Notes under the pieces: model-generated | Database searches by the model: none | Told to the model about the DNA's origin: nothing | The model's input: only the letters and a program-made list of their open reading frames with translations | Part shown: positions 55,106-62,960 of the stretch, in pieces | How the letters are laid out: every line of letters starts with the position of its first letter | Numbering within the stretch: position 1 is the first letter of the stretch | Source of the DNA: JAVBKU01 sp031553875 | Lineage (GTDB): Bacteria > Bacteroidota > Bacteroidia > Bacteroidales > Rikenellaceae | Length of the DNA stretch: 64,000 bases | Assembly (NCBI GenBank): GCA_031553875.1 | Contig: JAVBKU010000013.1 | Span: 1 to 64,000 of the forward strand | Direction: 5' to 3' | Translations under genes and position numbers: made by a program

Positions 55106-56593
55106 ATGAAAAACATTAAAACATTCCTGACCGCCGCGTGTGTGGCGGCTTATCTCGGCGCGGGAGCGCAGACGGTAGTTTCGGATCCGGGTGCGCTCGT
55201 CGACCCTGCGGCCCGTTACACGGTGACCAGGGTGGCCAATGTGGTCATCGACCCTGAGGCCCTCACGGTACCTAACGGTCAGTTCGGCGACGCCATCAAC
55301 GGCGAGAGCTTCCAGCAGGAGGCGCTCATAACTTTCGACGGCTACCAGTACGTGGCCTACTACGACAAGGATCGCAAGGTGTGCCTCGCCCGCCGCAATC
55401 TCTCCTCGGGCAAGGTCGAGATCGCCCGTGTGCCGGGTTACACCTTTATCGGTGGGAAGAAAGGTAGCGACGTCCATAACACCGTGTCCGTGGGTCTTTG
55501 CGAGGTCGACCGCAGCCTCCACCTCTCCTTCGACCACCACAACGACACGCTCAACTACGTCGGCACGCTTCCCGGCGTGGCGGGGCAGGCCAAGGTGAAG
55601 TGGAACAGCTCGATATTCCGCCCCATGGACGACCAGATAGCAGGCAAGACCATACTTGACGTATGCTACCCGAGGTTTCTCTCCACTCCCGACAAGGGAT
55701 TGCAGCTGGCCTACCGTGTGGGTCACAGCAGTAACGGCGAAGGATTCATCGCCGACTACGACCCTGCTACGGCCAAGTGGGTGAAGGTCCGCCAGATCGA
55801 CAGCCGCCTGGGTACGTTCAAGGATTTCAAGGACAGCAGTATCTATCGTTCCCTCTACCGCAACGGCCTCACCTACGATAATATGGGCGTACTTCACTCC
55901 ACCGGCATGTGGCGGGAGCGCAGCGGCGGTACCAACCACGACCTGCTCTACATGTACAGCCCCGATTTCGGCGACACATGGTACAACAATAAGAATGTGG
56001 TGATAGGCAGTACGGCCAAAAATACGCTGGTGTCGATCACTTCTCCCGACCTCAAAGTGGCGGACATAGGCCGCGACAAGTCGCTGATGAACCAGCAGGC
56101 CCAGGCTGTCGACGCGCTGAACCGCATCCACGCGGTGATATGGCACAAGAAGGACGGCATCCCCATGGAGCCGGGCAAGTGGTGGGATCTCCCCTCCTCG
56201 GCCTACTTCCACTATTGGCGCAAGAACAACGGGCAGTGGGCGAGGGTCGAGTTATCCTCGCCGGTGGGCTCGCGGGCTAAGATAGCTTTCGACAAGGATG
56301 ACAATCTCATCATGGTATACACCGTCAAGAATGCCAAGGACCCCAGGGACAAGGGTTTTCACTACACCCGAGGTACGCTGATCATCGCCACGGCGAGCGC
56401 CGACAAGCTATGGCGCGACTGGAAGGTGGTCTACCAGGAGGAGGGTTTGTCGCTGCTGGGCGACCCCCTGATCGACAACCGCAGGATGGCTTCCGAGGGG
56501 ATGTTTTCCGTCTATGTGCAGGAGACTCCCGCCTCTTCCGGCGCTCCGTCGCCCCTGAGGGTGCTGGAGTATAAGGTTGAGAAGAAAAAATGA
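55106..56593 (+). CDS. Secreted BNR_4-type beta-propeller protein
   Basis: The 495-residue protein has a signal peptide (about 1-21, AGA). The BNR_4 pattern is clear: GESFQQEALITFDGYQYVAYYD, SDVHNTVSVGLCEVDRSLHLSFDHHNDTLNY with paired His144-His145, YPRFL and one Asp box (SPDFGDTW). Related characterised proteins are alpha-L-rhamnosidases of family GH145 and ulvan lyases, in which a propeller histidine is catalytic. A role on rhamnose- or uronic-acid-containing glycans is plausible, and rhaB lies at the end of this window. The substrate is not proven. Confidence 0.8.
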   Translation: MKNIKTFLTAACVAAYLGAGAQTVVSDPGALVDPAARYTVTRVANVVIDPEALTVPNGQFGDAINGESFQQEALITFDGYQYVAYYDKDRKVCLARRNLSSGKVEIARVPGYTFIGGKKGSDVHNTVSVGLCEVDRSLHLSFDHHNDTLNYVGTLPGVAGQAKVKWNSSIFRPMDDQIAGKTILDVCYPRFLSTPDKGLQLAYRVGHSSNGEGFIADYDPATAKWVKVRQIDSRLGTFKDFKDSSIYRSLYRNGLTYDNMGVLHSTGMWRERSGGTNHDLLYMYSPDFGDTWYNNKNVVIGSTAKNTLVSITSPDLKVADIGRDKSLMNQQAQAVDALNRIHAVIWHKKDGIPMEPGKWWDLPSSAYFHYWRKNNGQWARVELSSPVGSRAKIAFDKDDNLIMVYTVKNAKDPRDKGFHYTRGTLIIATASADKLWRDWKVVYQEEGLSLLGDPLIDNRRMASEGMFSVYVQETPASSGAPSPLRVLEYKVEKKK

Positions 56594-56663
56594 CCACTAC
56601 GGGCTTCGCAGCCTCCGCCCTCGTGCGGTACATTAAATTGTTAATAAAATATAACGAAATAAG

Positions 56664-56694
56664 TTTCAGCTCTGGGGGTAATCTATTACATTTG
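56664..56694 (+). promoter_or_regulatory. Promoter of prs
   Basis: TTTC (56664-56667), 19 bases and TACATTTG (56687-56694), about 30 bases before the prs start codon. Confidence 0.75.
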
Positions 56695-56723
56695 CGTCAT
56701 CATACTACCAACCTCTTAATATC

Positions 56724-57665
56724 ATGGCTATACACAGACTTAAGATCTTTGCCTGCAGGGAGTCGCACGATCTCGCCCACAAGATTGCGAAGAGCTACGG
56801 CACCGAGCTGGGCGATTCTACAGTCCTCGAATTCAGCGACGGCGAATTCCAGCCCGCCTTCAACGAGAGCATCAGGGGATGTACGGTGTTTATCGTGCAG
56901 TCCACCTTCCCGCCTGCAGACAATCTCATGGAGCTGCTCCTGATGATCGACGCCGCTCACAGGGCCTCGGCCTACAGGGTGATAGCCGTGATGCCCTACT
57001 TCGGTTGGGCCCGTCAGGACCGTAAGGACCGCCCGAGGGTCTCCATCGGCGCCAAGCTGGTGGCCAACCTGCTCTGCGCCGCGGGGGTCGACCGTATCAT
57101 GACCATGGACCTCCACGCCGACCAGATACAGGGATTCTTCGATATTCCCGTCGACCACATATACGCCAGCGGTATTTTCATTCCCTATATCAAGAGTCTG
57201 AATATAGAGGACCTCTCCATCGCCGCTCCTGATATGGGTGGCGCGAAGAGGGCCGGAGCCTATTCGCAGTTCCTCGACGCCCCGATGATCATCAGCCACA
57301 AGCAGAGGGAGAAGGCCAACGTCGTGGGCCAGATGACCGCCATCGGCGACGTGGAAGGCCGCAACGTGATAATCCTCGACGACATGATCGACACCGCAGG
57401 CACCATCACCAAGGCCGCCGACATGTTCATGGAGCGCGGAGCCAAGAGCGTTCGCGCCGCCGTAACTCACCCCGTGCTGAGCGGCCCGGCATACGACAGG
57501 ATCAACAAGAGCGCCCTACAGGAAGTGATCGTCACAGACACCATCCCCCTCAAGGCGGGCGAGGACGTGAGCAAGTTCACTGTGCTGAGTGTGGCCGACA
57601 TATTCGCCGACGTGATGGAACGCGTACATAACTATAAGGAGATCAGCTCGCGCTTTATATTCTAA
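56724..57665 (+). CDS. prs: Ribose-phosphate pyrophosphokinase
   Basis: The 313-residue enzyme makes PRPP from ribose 5-phosphate and ATP for nucleotides, His and Trp. Family motifs include FSDGEFQPAFNESIRG, the flexible-loop region GWARQDRKDRPR, the MDLHADQIQGFFD segment and the PRPP-binding loop ILDDMIDTAGT. Length is normal. It has its own promoter and a strong terminator. Confidence 0.95.
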   Translation: MAIHRLKIFACRESHDLAHKIAKSYGTELGDSTVLEFSDGEFQPAFNESIRGCTVFIVQSTFPPADNLMELLLMIDAAHRASAYRVIAVMPYFGWARQDRKDRPRVSIGAKLVANLLCAAGVDRIMTMDLHADQIQGFFDIPVDHIYASGIFIPYIKSLNIEDLSIAAPDMGGAKRAGAYSQFLDAPMIISHKQREKANVVGQMTAIGDVEGRNVIILDDMIDTAGTITKAADMFMERGAKSVRAAVTHPVLSGPAYDRINKSALQEVIVTDTIPLKAGEDVSKFTVLSVADIFADVMERVHNYKEISSRFIF

Positions 57666-57691
57666 AACGAGGGAGTTGCTTCCTATATAAT

Positions 57692-57728
57692 AAGGCCCGC
57701 CGAAATCATTCGGGCGGGCCTTGTTTTT
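57692..57728 (+). terminator. Intrinsic terminator of prs
   Basis: GGCCCGCC arms with a single-base bulge (57694-57701, 57713-57720) are followed by TTGTTTTTT. Confidence 0.92.
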
Positions 57729-57791
57729 TGCACAAGGTTCGCACTTCGTTAGATAGGAATCAGATATATTGCCAAGCAAACCTCCCCTAAA

Positions 57792-57839
57792 GCGTCCGCA
57801 GGACGCTTGCCCTCCGCCAATTGCGCGATATTCACGCCC
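57792..57839 (+). repeat. 5' fragment of repeat family A
   Basis: It holds a hairpin (GCGTCC/GGACGC, 57792-57806), then CCGCCAATTGCG and GATATTCACGCCC, which is the opening of the A1/A3-type family A copy. It breaks off after ACGCCC, and 12 bases later the complete copy A6 begins. This looks like one copy having inserted into, or replaced, another. Confidence 0.6.
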
Positions 57840-57851
57840 ACAAAATCATAA

Positions 57852-58071
57852 GGCGCGAAGCGCCTACGACTCCCGACTTTGAAAATTTACGCCCGGAGGA
57901 GCGATGAGGGAGTCCGTTAGAAAACGCCACTTGTTCGACGAACGTTAGGCAAATCGTAGATTTGACTATAAGGAGAAGTTTGGCGTTTTAGGACGTACGA
58001 AGTTGCTCATCAGGAAATTTTCATCGGAGGGGCGCATTTTGGTCAGCACCTTTTGTGCGCTCAAAAGGTGC
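57852..58071 (+). repeat. Repeat family A, copy A6
   Basis: 5' hairpin GGCGC/GCGCC (57852-57864), closing stem GAAAATTT (57881-57888) with AAATTTTC (58015-58022), GTCC/GGAC and AAAACGCCA/TGGCGTTTT inner helices, hairpin CAAATC/GATTTG, purine motif ATAAGGAGAAGTT (variant), and the 3' hairpin GCACCTTTTG/CAAAAGGTGC (58046-58071). Family B copy 4 follows on the other strand. Confidence 0.8.
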
Positions 58072-58106
58072 GAAGAGAAATATTATTAACACAAAATTAC
58101 GGTCTT

Positions 58107-58248
58107 CCTACTTTTGCCATTGCCGCAAAAGTAGCAAAAGGTCTAGCCGCGTCTTCTGCCGGGGTCTCTTCCGGGAGCTTCCCTCGTTACACGATAACCG
58201 AGGGTGATCTCCCTCGCGAGACCTGTTTCCGGCAGAAGCCCGAAGCGG
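58107..58248 (-). repeat. Repeat family B, copy 4 (short form)
   Basis: On the minus strand the CTTCTGCCGG/CCGGCAGAAG core and the inner helices match the other copies, with the short CTACTTTTGC.GCAAAAGTAG second hairpin. Confidence 0.75.
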
Positions 58249-58349
58249 CGGATTGTTTCGCTGTTATGAGTATTACTTTTATACGTGTGTCGGTGGACAC
58301 CTCGCGTTAAATAATTAGCAAACAGCCGATATTTCACTCATTATAGGTA

Positions 58350-58380
58350 TTTGACGTGCTGCTTGACTGCCATACCTTTG
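58350..58380 (+). promoter_or_regulatory. Consensus promoter of a candidate small RNA
   Basis: TTTG (58350-58353), 19 bases and TACCTTTG (58373-58380) is a perfect phylum promoter with no gene directly behind it. An intrinsic terminator follows at 58416. Confidence 0.72.
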
Positions 58381-58387
58381 TCAAAGT

Positions 58388-58451
58388 TCTGTAAGCCAAA
58401 TCAGATAAGGGTAGGGGCCCGGCGGTAGCGATATTGCCGGGCCTTTATTTT
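58388..58451 (+). ncRNA. Candidate small RNA or attenuated leader of the hemerythrin operon
   Basis: From the promoter at 58350-58380 transcription would start near 58388 and end at the terminator hairpin 58416-58451, giving an RNA of about 64 nucleotides with no open reading frame. It lies 100 bases upstream of the hemerythrin gene. It could be an independent small RNA or an attenuator in front of that gene. The boundaries are inferred only from sequence motifs. Confidence 0.42.
58416..58451 (+). terminator. Intrinsic terminator of the candidate small RNA
   Basis: GGCCCGGC (58416-58423) pairs with GCCGGGCC (58436-58443), followed by TTTATTTTGG. Confidence 0.8.
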
Positions 58452-58497
58452 GGTAATAGGCTCTGGATTTTTGAGATTCCACCGATTACGGATATTT

Positions 58498-58531
58498 ATT
58501 GATCCGCGGCACACTGAAAATACTATCTTTG
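58498..58531 (+). promoter_or_regulatory. Probable promoter of the hemerythrin operon
   Basis: ATTG (58498-58501), 22 bases and TATCTTTG (58524-58531). The start codon is 19 bases downstream. Confidence 0.6.
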
Positions 58532-58550
58532 TACTAAATAATAATACGAT

Positions 58551-59252
58551 ATGCACAGACTCGGAAGATACGAGAGCGGCGACAGCATGAGCGGGCTGGT
58601 CAATGACGACTACCGCATACTGCTGGTGATGAGCCGTTTCGATATATCCATAGGTTTCGGCGACAAGACCATCGGAGAGGTGTGCGCCGACAGCGGCGTC
58701 GACACCCCCACGTTCCTGGCTGTGGCCAATATGTTGTTCGAAGAGGAGAGTGATGCTCCCGTGGCCGACGGCAGCGTGTCTGTTGAGGCCCTGCTGCGCT
58801 ATCTCCACAATTCGCACGACTACTTCCTCGATTTCCGCCTTCCCGCTATCCGCGCCAAGCTTTTCGAGGCCCTGGGGCAAAAGAAGAACGACCTCTCCAA
58901 GGCCATAATGTACTACTTCGACGAGTATGTCGGCGAGGTGGGCAAGCACATGACTTATGAAGAGAAGACCGTGTTCCCTTATGTCCACGCCCTGCTCCGC
59001 GGGGAGAAAAAAGACGGATACAGCATCGACGTGTTCCGCAAGCAGCACGACCAGGTCGAGGCACGCCTTTCGGAATTCAAGAACATTATTATAAGATACT
59101 ACACCGCCGATAACGCCAACGAGATAAACAGCATCCTCTTCGATATTTTCAACTGCGAGCAGGACCTTGCGTTCCACAACGCCGTGGAAGACAGGTTGTT
59201 CGTGCCGCTTGTCGTAGGGCTCGAAAGCGGTAAAAAACGCAAAGCCCAATGA
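58551..59252 (+). CDS. Hemerythrin-domain di-iron protein
   Basis: The 233-residue protein has an N-terminal segment (about 14-62, VNDDYRILLVMSRF, GFGDKTIGEVC, TFLAVAN) and a hemerythrin four-helix bundle. The predicted di-iron ligands are His89, His133, Glu137, His166, His209 and Glu213, the same spacing pattern as YtfE/ScdA-type repair proteins. It may sense or handle oxygen, nitric oxide or peroxide, or repair Fe-S clusters. It overlaps the LuxR-type gene by 4 bases, so the two proteins are probably made together. Confidence 0.82.
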   Translation: MHRLGRYESGDSMSGLVNDDYRILLVMSRFDISIGFGDKTIGEVCADSGVDTPTFLAVANMLFEEESDAPVADGSVSVEALLRYLHNSHDYFLDFRLPAIRAKLFEALGQKKNDLSKAIMYYFDEYVGEVGKHMTYEEKTVFPYVHALLRGEKKDGYSIDVFRKQHDQVEARLSEFKNIIIRYYTADNANEINSILFDIFNCEQDLAFHNAVEDRLFVPLVVGLESGKKRKAQ

Positions 59253-59860
59253 GCGCCACAGTGAGAATAATGGTCGCCGAGCCGTCGGTCATCATCCGCG
59301 GCGGCGTGCTGTCGGTGCTCAGGAGGCACGGCGGCCTGCACATCGAGGTGTACGAAGTGGGTGATATGGAACAGTTGCGCGGCCAGGTACGTGCGAAAGC
59401 TCCCGGGGTGCTGATCGTCAATCCGATGAACCTGGGGTCGCTCTCCCTCCAACAGATAAAGAGGGAGTCGCCCGACTCTGAGATGAAGTGTATCGCCCTT
59501 CAGTTCTCGTTATACGACAGCTCTGTGCTGAAAGAGTACGACGAGGTGATCTCGGCATACGACAGCGTGGAGCAGATCAACGACAAGATATCGTCCCTTC
59601 TTAGCAAACCCCGTGAGGACAAGCGCCACGAGTCGCTCAGCGCCCGCGAGAAAGAGGTCATAGTGTGTGTGATACAGGGCATGACCAATAAACAGATAGC
59701 GGAGAAGCTCTTCCTCTCGACCCACACGATCATCACCCACCGCCGCAACATATCGGCCAAGCTGCAGATACACTCTACCGCCGGACTTACCATATACGCC
59801 ATCGTCAATAAGCTCGTCGAGCTCGACGACGTCAAGGGCCTGGGCGGGGCGAGAGAGTAA
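59249..59860 (+). CDS. LuxR-family regulator with degenerate receiver
   Basis: The 203-residue protein has an N-terminal receiver-like domain (about 5-120) and a LuxR-type HTH (about 135-195; LSAREKEVIVCVIQGMTNKQIAEKLFLSTHTIITHRRNISAKL). In the receiver the phosphoacceptor is Asn58 (LIVNPMN) and the acidic pair is Ala10-Glu11, so phosphorylation is unlikely. It is translationally coupled to the hemerythrin gene, which suggests that the iron protein, not a kinase, signals to it. A terminator follows at 59899. Confidence 0.88.
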   Translation: MSATVRIMVAEPSVIIRGGVLSVLRRHGGLHIEVYEVGDMEQLRGQVRAKAPGVLIVNPMNLGSLSLQQIKRESPDSEMKCIALQFSLYDSSVLKEYDEVISAYDSVEQINDKISSLLSKPREDKRHESLSAREKEVIVCVIQGMTNKQIAEKLFLSTHTIITHRRNISAKLQIHSTAGLTIYAIVNKLVELDDVKGLGGARE

Positions 59861-59898
59861 GGTCCGTTAACGATTAACAGGGACTATGTTCTATGCAT

Positions 59899-59938
59899 AT
59901 ATGCGGGTCTCCATACACATGGAGACCCGCATATTTTT
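59899..59938 (+). terminator. Intrinsic terminator of the hemerythrin-LuxR operon
   Basis: Perfect 14-base arms (59899-59912, 59921-59934) are followed by TTTT. Confidence 0.92.
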
Positions 59939-60051
59939 ACAGCCGCGATCTTTCTGCGGAACAGGGCGTAATATAACGTGTTTCAGGGTATTGCCCCCGA
60001 TCTCCCGGTCTATGGTGTAGATAAGAGGATGGTACAATAATTAATTTTTTT

Positions 60052-60059
60052 TACTTTTG
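60052..60059 (+). promoter_or_regulatory. -7 box of the membrane AraC gene
   Basis: TACTTTTG matches TAnnTTTG; the ATG is 33 bases downstream, with a GGAG Shine-Dalgarno-like site at 60086-60089. No clear -33 element is seen. Confidence 0.5.
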
Positions 60060-60091
60060 CCACGGTTTCCGGGAGACAAAATGCCCGGAGG

Positions 60092-61381
60092 ATGAGTTTG
60101 GCCGTTCTTTGGCGGGAATGTGTGCGGTCCGTATATATATCTGTATATTACGGCGTTATGCTATACCATTTTGCTCTACTTTCTTCCTGCTTTATAAATA
60201 TTTTCTGGGCTGTCACCCTGTTGACAAAACCCGGGCGCAACCTGCGTACCCAGAACGTGTTCATGATCCTGTCCATGGTGGCGGCGGTGCTTTCCTTCAT
60301 ATGGGCGGTGTCGATCACGGGTTTTATCCGCAAAGAGGTATTCTACCGTCTGGAGATAGTCGAAGAGTTCGCCCTGCTCGCCAGTATCCCCCTATTCCTT
60401 TTATGTTTTAAATCCCTGACCGACGAACGCCCGTTCGGTTGGAAGGATTATATATGGTTCCTGCCCATGGTAGCCATAGGTGGCGTACATGCCGCTTTAT
60501 ATGTAAAAATAGGAGGACCCCACATGCCGGCCATTATACACCAGATGTCTACGGGAGGCCCGGAGGTAAGGCTTACGATGCCGTTGGAGTACAGGGCGAT
60601 GTATTTCATAGGGACGACGCTGTTGAATATCGTTATTAGGATACAGCTGGTGCTGGTCGTGGTCTATTCCGTCGTGAGGTACTTGCGTTACAGGCGCAGG
60701 ATCGATGAATTCTTCTCCAACCCCGAGGGCAAGTCGATCAATAACAGCCGGGCCATGGTCTATAGCCTGTATCTTTTCCTGGTGTGCGCCGTCACATTTT
60801 CGCTGGGCCGCTATTACTATGTGGAACACGAGGCACTGGCCGCCGGTGTTATGGTATTTGCCGCCGCGGTAAATTACTACATGGGATATAATGTGTTCAA
60901 ACTCAAATATACCGCCTCCGACCTGGCCCTCGAAGAACACCAGGGCGACATGGAGGCCGAGGCTGAAGGCTATGCCCTGACAGGCGAAACGACCGACGAG
61001 GTTCTATACGGCGGGCCGAGAGAAGGTCGCCAGAGGGAGTTATTCCTGGCTTTCGAACAGCTTATGCAGGACCGGGAGATATTCCTGCAGAGCGACCTGC
61101 GTCTCGACGACGTCGCCCGGATGATGCATACCAACCGCACCTACATATCCCGCATGATAAACGAATGCTTCGGCGAGACTTTCTCCGACGTGGTCAACCG
61201 CCGCAGGATAGCCTACGCCCAAGAGGTTATGCGTTCCGCCCCGTCAATGCCTCTGGAATTGGTGGCCGAGAGCTCGGGTTTCACCCATGTGACCTATTTC
61301 AGCCGGATGTTCCGTAAGCTTACGGGGATGACCTGCCGCGATTGGCAAGAGGAGAACTCCGTATCTCAATCGGATCTGTAG
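60092..61381 (+). CDS. Membrane-embedded AraC-family regulator
   Basis: The 429-residue protein has about six or seven membrane helices in its first 285 residues and a C-terminal AraC HTH (about 325-425; DDVARMMHTNRTYISRMINECFGETFSDVVNRRRIAYAQEVM, then SSGFTHVTYFSRMFRKLTGMTCRDWQ). Such regulators sense envelope or membrane signals directly and bind DNA from the membrane. A GGAG site before the first ATG supports this start, although Met22 is possible. Its targets are unknown. Confidence 0.85.
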   Translation: MSLAVLWRECVRSVYISVYYGVMLYHFALLSSCFINIFWAVTLLTKPGRNLRTQNVFMILSMVAAVLSFIWAVSITGFIRKEVFYRLEIVEEFALLASIPLFLLCFKSLTDERPFGWKDYIWFLPMVAIGGVHAALYVKIGGPHMPAIIHQMSTGGPEVRLTMPLEYRAMYFIGTTLLNIVIRIQLVLVVVYSVVRYLRYRRRIDEFFSNPEGKSINNSRAMVYSLYLFLVCAVTFSLGRYYYVEHEALAAGVMVFAAAVNYYMGYNVFKLKYTASDLALEEHQGDMEAEAEGYALTGETTDEVLYGGPREGRQRELFLAFEQLMQDREIFLQSDLRLDDVARMMHTNRTYISRMINECFGETFSDVVNRRRIAYAQEVMRSAPSMPLELVAESSGFTHVTYFSRMFRKLTGMTCRDWQEENSVSQSDL

Positions 61382-61388
61382 AGATATT

Positions 61389-61412
61389 TCGGGTATTTTG
61401 TGGCCCGATTTT
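61389..61412 (+). terminator. Weak terminator after the membrane AraC gene
   Basis: TCGGG (61389-61393) pairs with CCCGA (61404-61408) before TTTT. A GTGTCA/TGACAC inverted repeat at 61427-61456 lies shortly after and may be regulatory. Confidence 0.45.
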
Positions 61413-61576
61413 AGAATAAAATATACGTGTCAAAAAATATTTTGCAATAATGACACCTGTCCTATTGGGGGTATTAAGTATTTTATTATCCCCGAGGGAT
61501 GAAATATACGATTTTACAATTTTTATTTACGATTTTTCAATAGCAAGCAAGCTTCCCGGCTTACATTTGTGTAGCG

Positions 61577-61752
61577 GTCAGGCGGAATTTGAGATGAAGT
61601 GAAAGGTCTGATCGGCAGTTTTGATATAACCCGGAAGAACGGAGCGCATCCCGTTCAGGTACAGTCCGTTCCGGACATTATAGTGGGGTAGCCATCCCGC
61701 CTCGGCAACCCCACTCCAGCGGCCCTCCGTTCTCGGAGGGCCGCGCTTTTTT
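61577..61752 (+). ncRNA. Candidate structured small RNA
   Basis: A -7 box TACATTTG (61562-61569) begins a 505-base intergenic region that has no open reading frame of note. Transcription would start near 61577 and stop at the strong terminator 61719-61752, giving about 175 nucleotides. The predicted RNA contains hairpins (GAACGG/CCGTTC, TCCG/CGGA, GTGGGGT/ACCCCAC). I do not recognise it as SRP, 6S, tmRNA or RNase P RNA. Start and role are inferred. Confidence 0.4.
61719..61752 (+). terminator. Strong intrinsic terminator of the candidate RNA
   Basis: Perfect 11-base arms (61719-61729, 61734-61744) are followed by GCTTTTTT. No coding gene ends just upstream on this strand. Confidence 0.9.
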
Positions 61753-61796
61753 ACCGCCGCGTAGAGTTTGCGGCCTTTTATGTCAGGAGGGAGACC

Positions 61797-61873
61797 ATTG
61801 AAAAATGGCCGGGAGAGGTTTCCCGGCCATTCGTGAATAATAATGTCGGCCCGCGCTTCTGACAGGCCGACAT
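61797..61873 (-). terminator. Two hairpins ending the rhamnose AraC gene
   Basis: On the minus strand a 10-base stem (AATGTCGGCC with GGCCGACATT, 61864-61873 with 61842-61851) is followed 11 bases later by a second hairpin (ATGGCCGGGA with TCCCGGCCAT, 61830 to 61805) and a TTTTT run. Confidence 0.85.
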
Positions 61874-61886
61874 TTCTCTTACCCCG

Positions 61887-62780
61887 CTACATATTCTTCC
61901 CCTGCGTGATTATCCTGTAGGCGGTGGGTGTGTGTCCGGTCGCGCGCTTGAATACAGTGCAGAAATAGTCTGCGTTGTCAAACCCCACTTCGAATGCTAT
62001 TTCGCGACTGTTCTTCATCGTGTTGGTCAGCAGGTCCTTACTTTTCTGTATTTTCAGCTCCATGATATACTGCGACGGGGCGAAGCCTGTATACTGTTTG
62101 AAAATCCGTCTGAACCACGAGTAGCTCATATTCACTCTCCGGGCGACCTCCTCCGGGGTGATCTCCCCCTGAAAATCTTCATACATTATCATCTTGGCCT
62201 TGTTGATCTGCGACGTCACCTGCATATCCTCGAACGAGGCGTGCTTGTTCTGCGAATAGGCGAAGCCCAGCAGGTGGTTGACAACCCCCGCGAGCATCTG
62301 CTGGAAGCCCGTCGTCTGTTCTTTAGCCACGTCTATGGCCTGCTTGTACAGTGCGACGATATCTTCCCTCAGCCCCACATTGAATACGGGCTTTCGTTTG
62401 TCGAAGAACCCGTGCCGGATCCTATTGTCGATATTCACCCCCGTAAATCCTATCCAGTATTCGCTCCATCCCGTCTCCTTGTCCGGTTTGTAGCTGTGCC
62501 ACTCACCCGGGAAGAGCAGGAACATATTCCCCGCCTTCACCTCGACCCGTTTCTGCGAGGCCGACGCGAAAGAGCCTCCCCCCTGGGTGATATACAAAAG
62601 CTGATATTCGTCCAGTACGCGGCCTTTCTCGGCGGAGAACAGGTAGCGCGTCGGGTGATTCTTGGGCGGGTAATCTTCGCCTTGGCGGATGTGCTGATAG
62701 CCCACGGTATTCACGGTCAACCCCCACAGGACGTCCTGCTCGTTTGCTATCAAATATTTGAGATGTATAGATTCGCTCAT
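61887..62780 (-). CDS. AraC-family regulator, probably of rhamnose genes
   Basis: The 297-residue protein starts at the ATG at 62780, giving a normal AraC length; the longer frame to 62921 adds nothing domain-like. The N-terminal part is a cupin sugar-binding domain (QLLYITQGGGSF, GNMFLLFPGEWHSYKPD), and the C-terminal HTH pair (about 195-297) includes EEVARRVNMSYSWFRRIFKQYTGFAPSQYI and FEVGFDNADYFCTVFKRATGHTPTAYR. It is divergent from rhaB across 180 bases, the same arrangement as the rhamnose-responsive regulator RhaR in Bacteroides. Confidence 0.85.
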   Translation of the reverse strand: MSESIHLKYLIANEQDVLWGLTVNTVGYQHIRQGEDYPPKNHPTRYLFSAEKGRVLDEYQLLYITQGGGSFASASQKRVEVKAGNMFLLFPGEWHSYKPDKETGWSEYWIGFTGVNIDNRIRHGFFDKRKPVFNVGLREDIVALYKQAIDVAKEQTTGFQQMLAGVVNHLLGFAYSQNKHASFEDMQVTSQINKAKMIMYEDFQGEITPEEVARRVNMSYSWFRRIFKQYTGFAPSQYIMELKIQKSKDLLTNTMKNSREIAFEVGFDNADYFCTVFKRATGHTPTAYRIITQGKNM

Positions 62781-62923
62781 TTTGAAGCAGGGTTTAAAAT
62801 AGTGCGCTACTGCAGACTGATATTGGATACTGTCAAATATAGAAAATAAAAATGAAAGTATCATCGTGTCATTTTTCAAAGCATATAAATCAAATTCAAT
62901 AGTATGCGGTTGAAAACGCACGC

Positions 62924-62931
62924 TATTTTTG
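62924..62931 (+). promoter_or_regulatory. -7 box of rhaB and possible operator
   Basis: TATTTTTG (62924-62931) is the phylum -7 box, 30 bases before rhaB. The -33 position is poor, as expected for an activated promoter. An imperfect palindrome TGCGGTTGAAAACGCA (62905-62920) abuts it and may bind the AraC regulator. Confidence 0.55.
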
Positions 62932-62960
62932 TACTACCACAATATATAAATACGCGCGGC

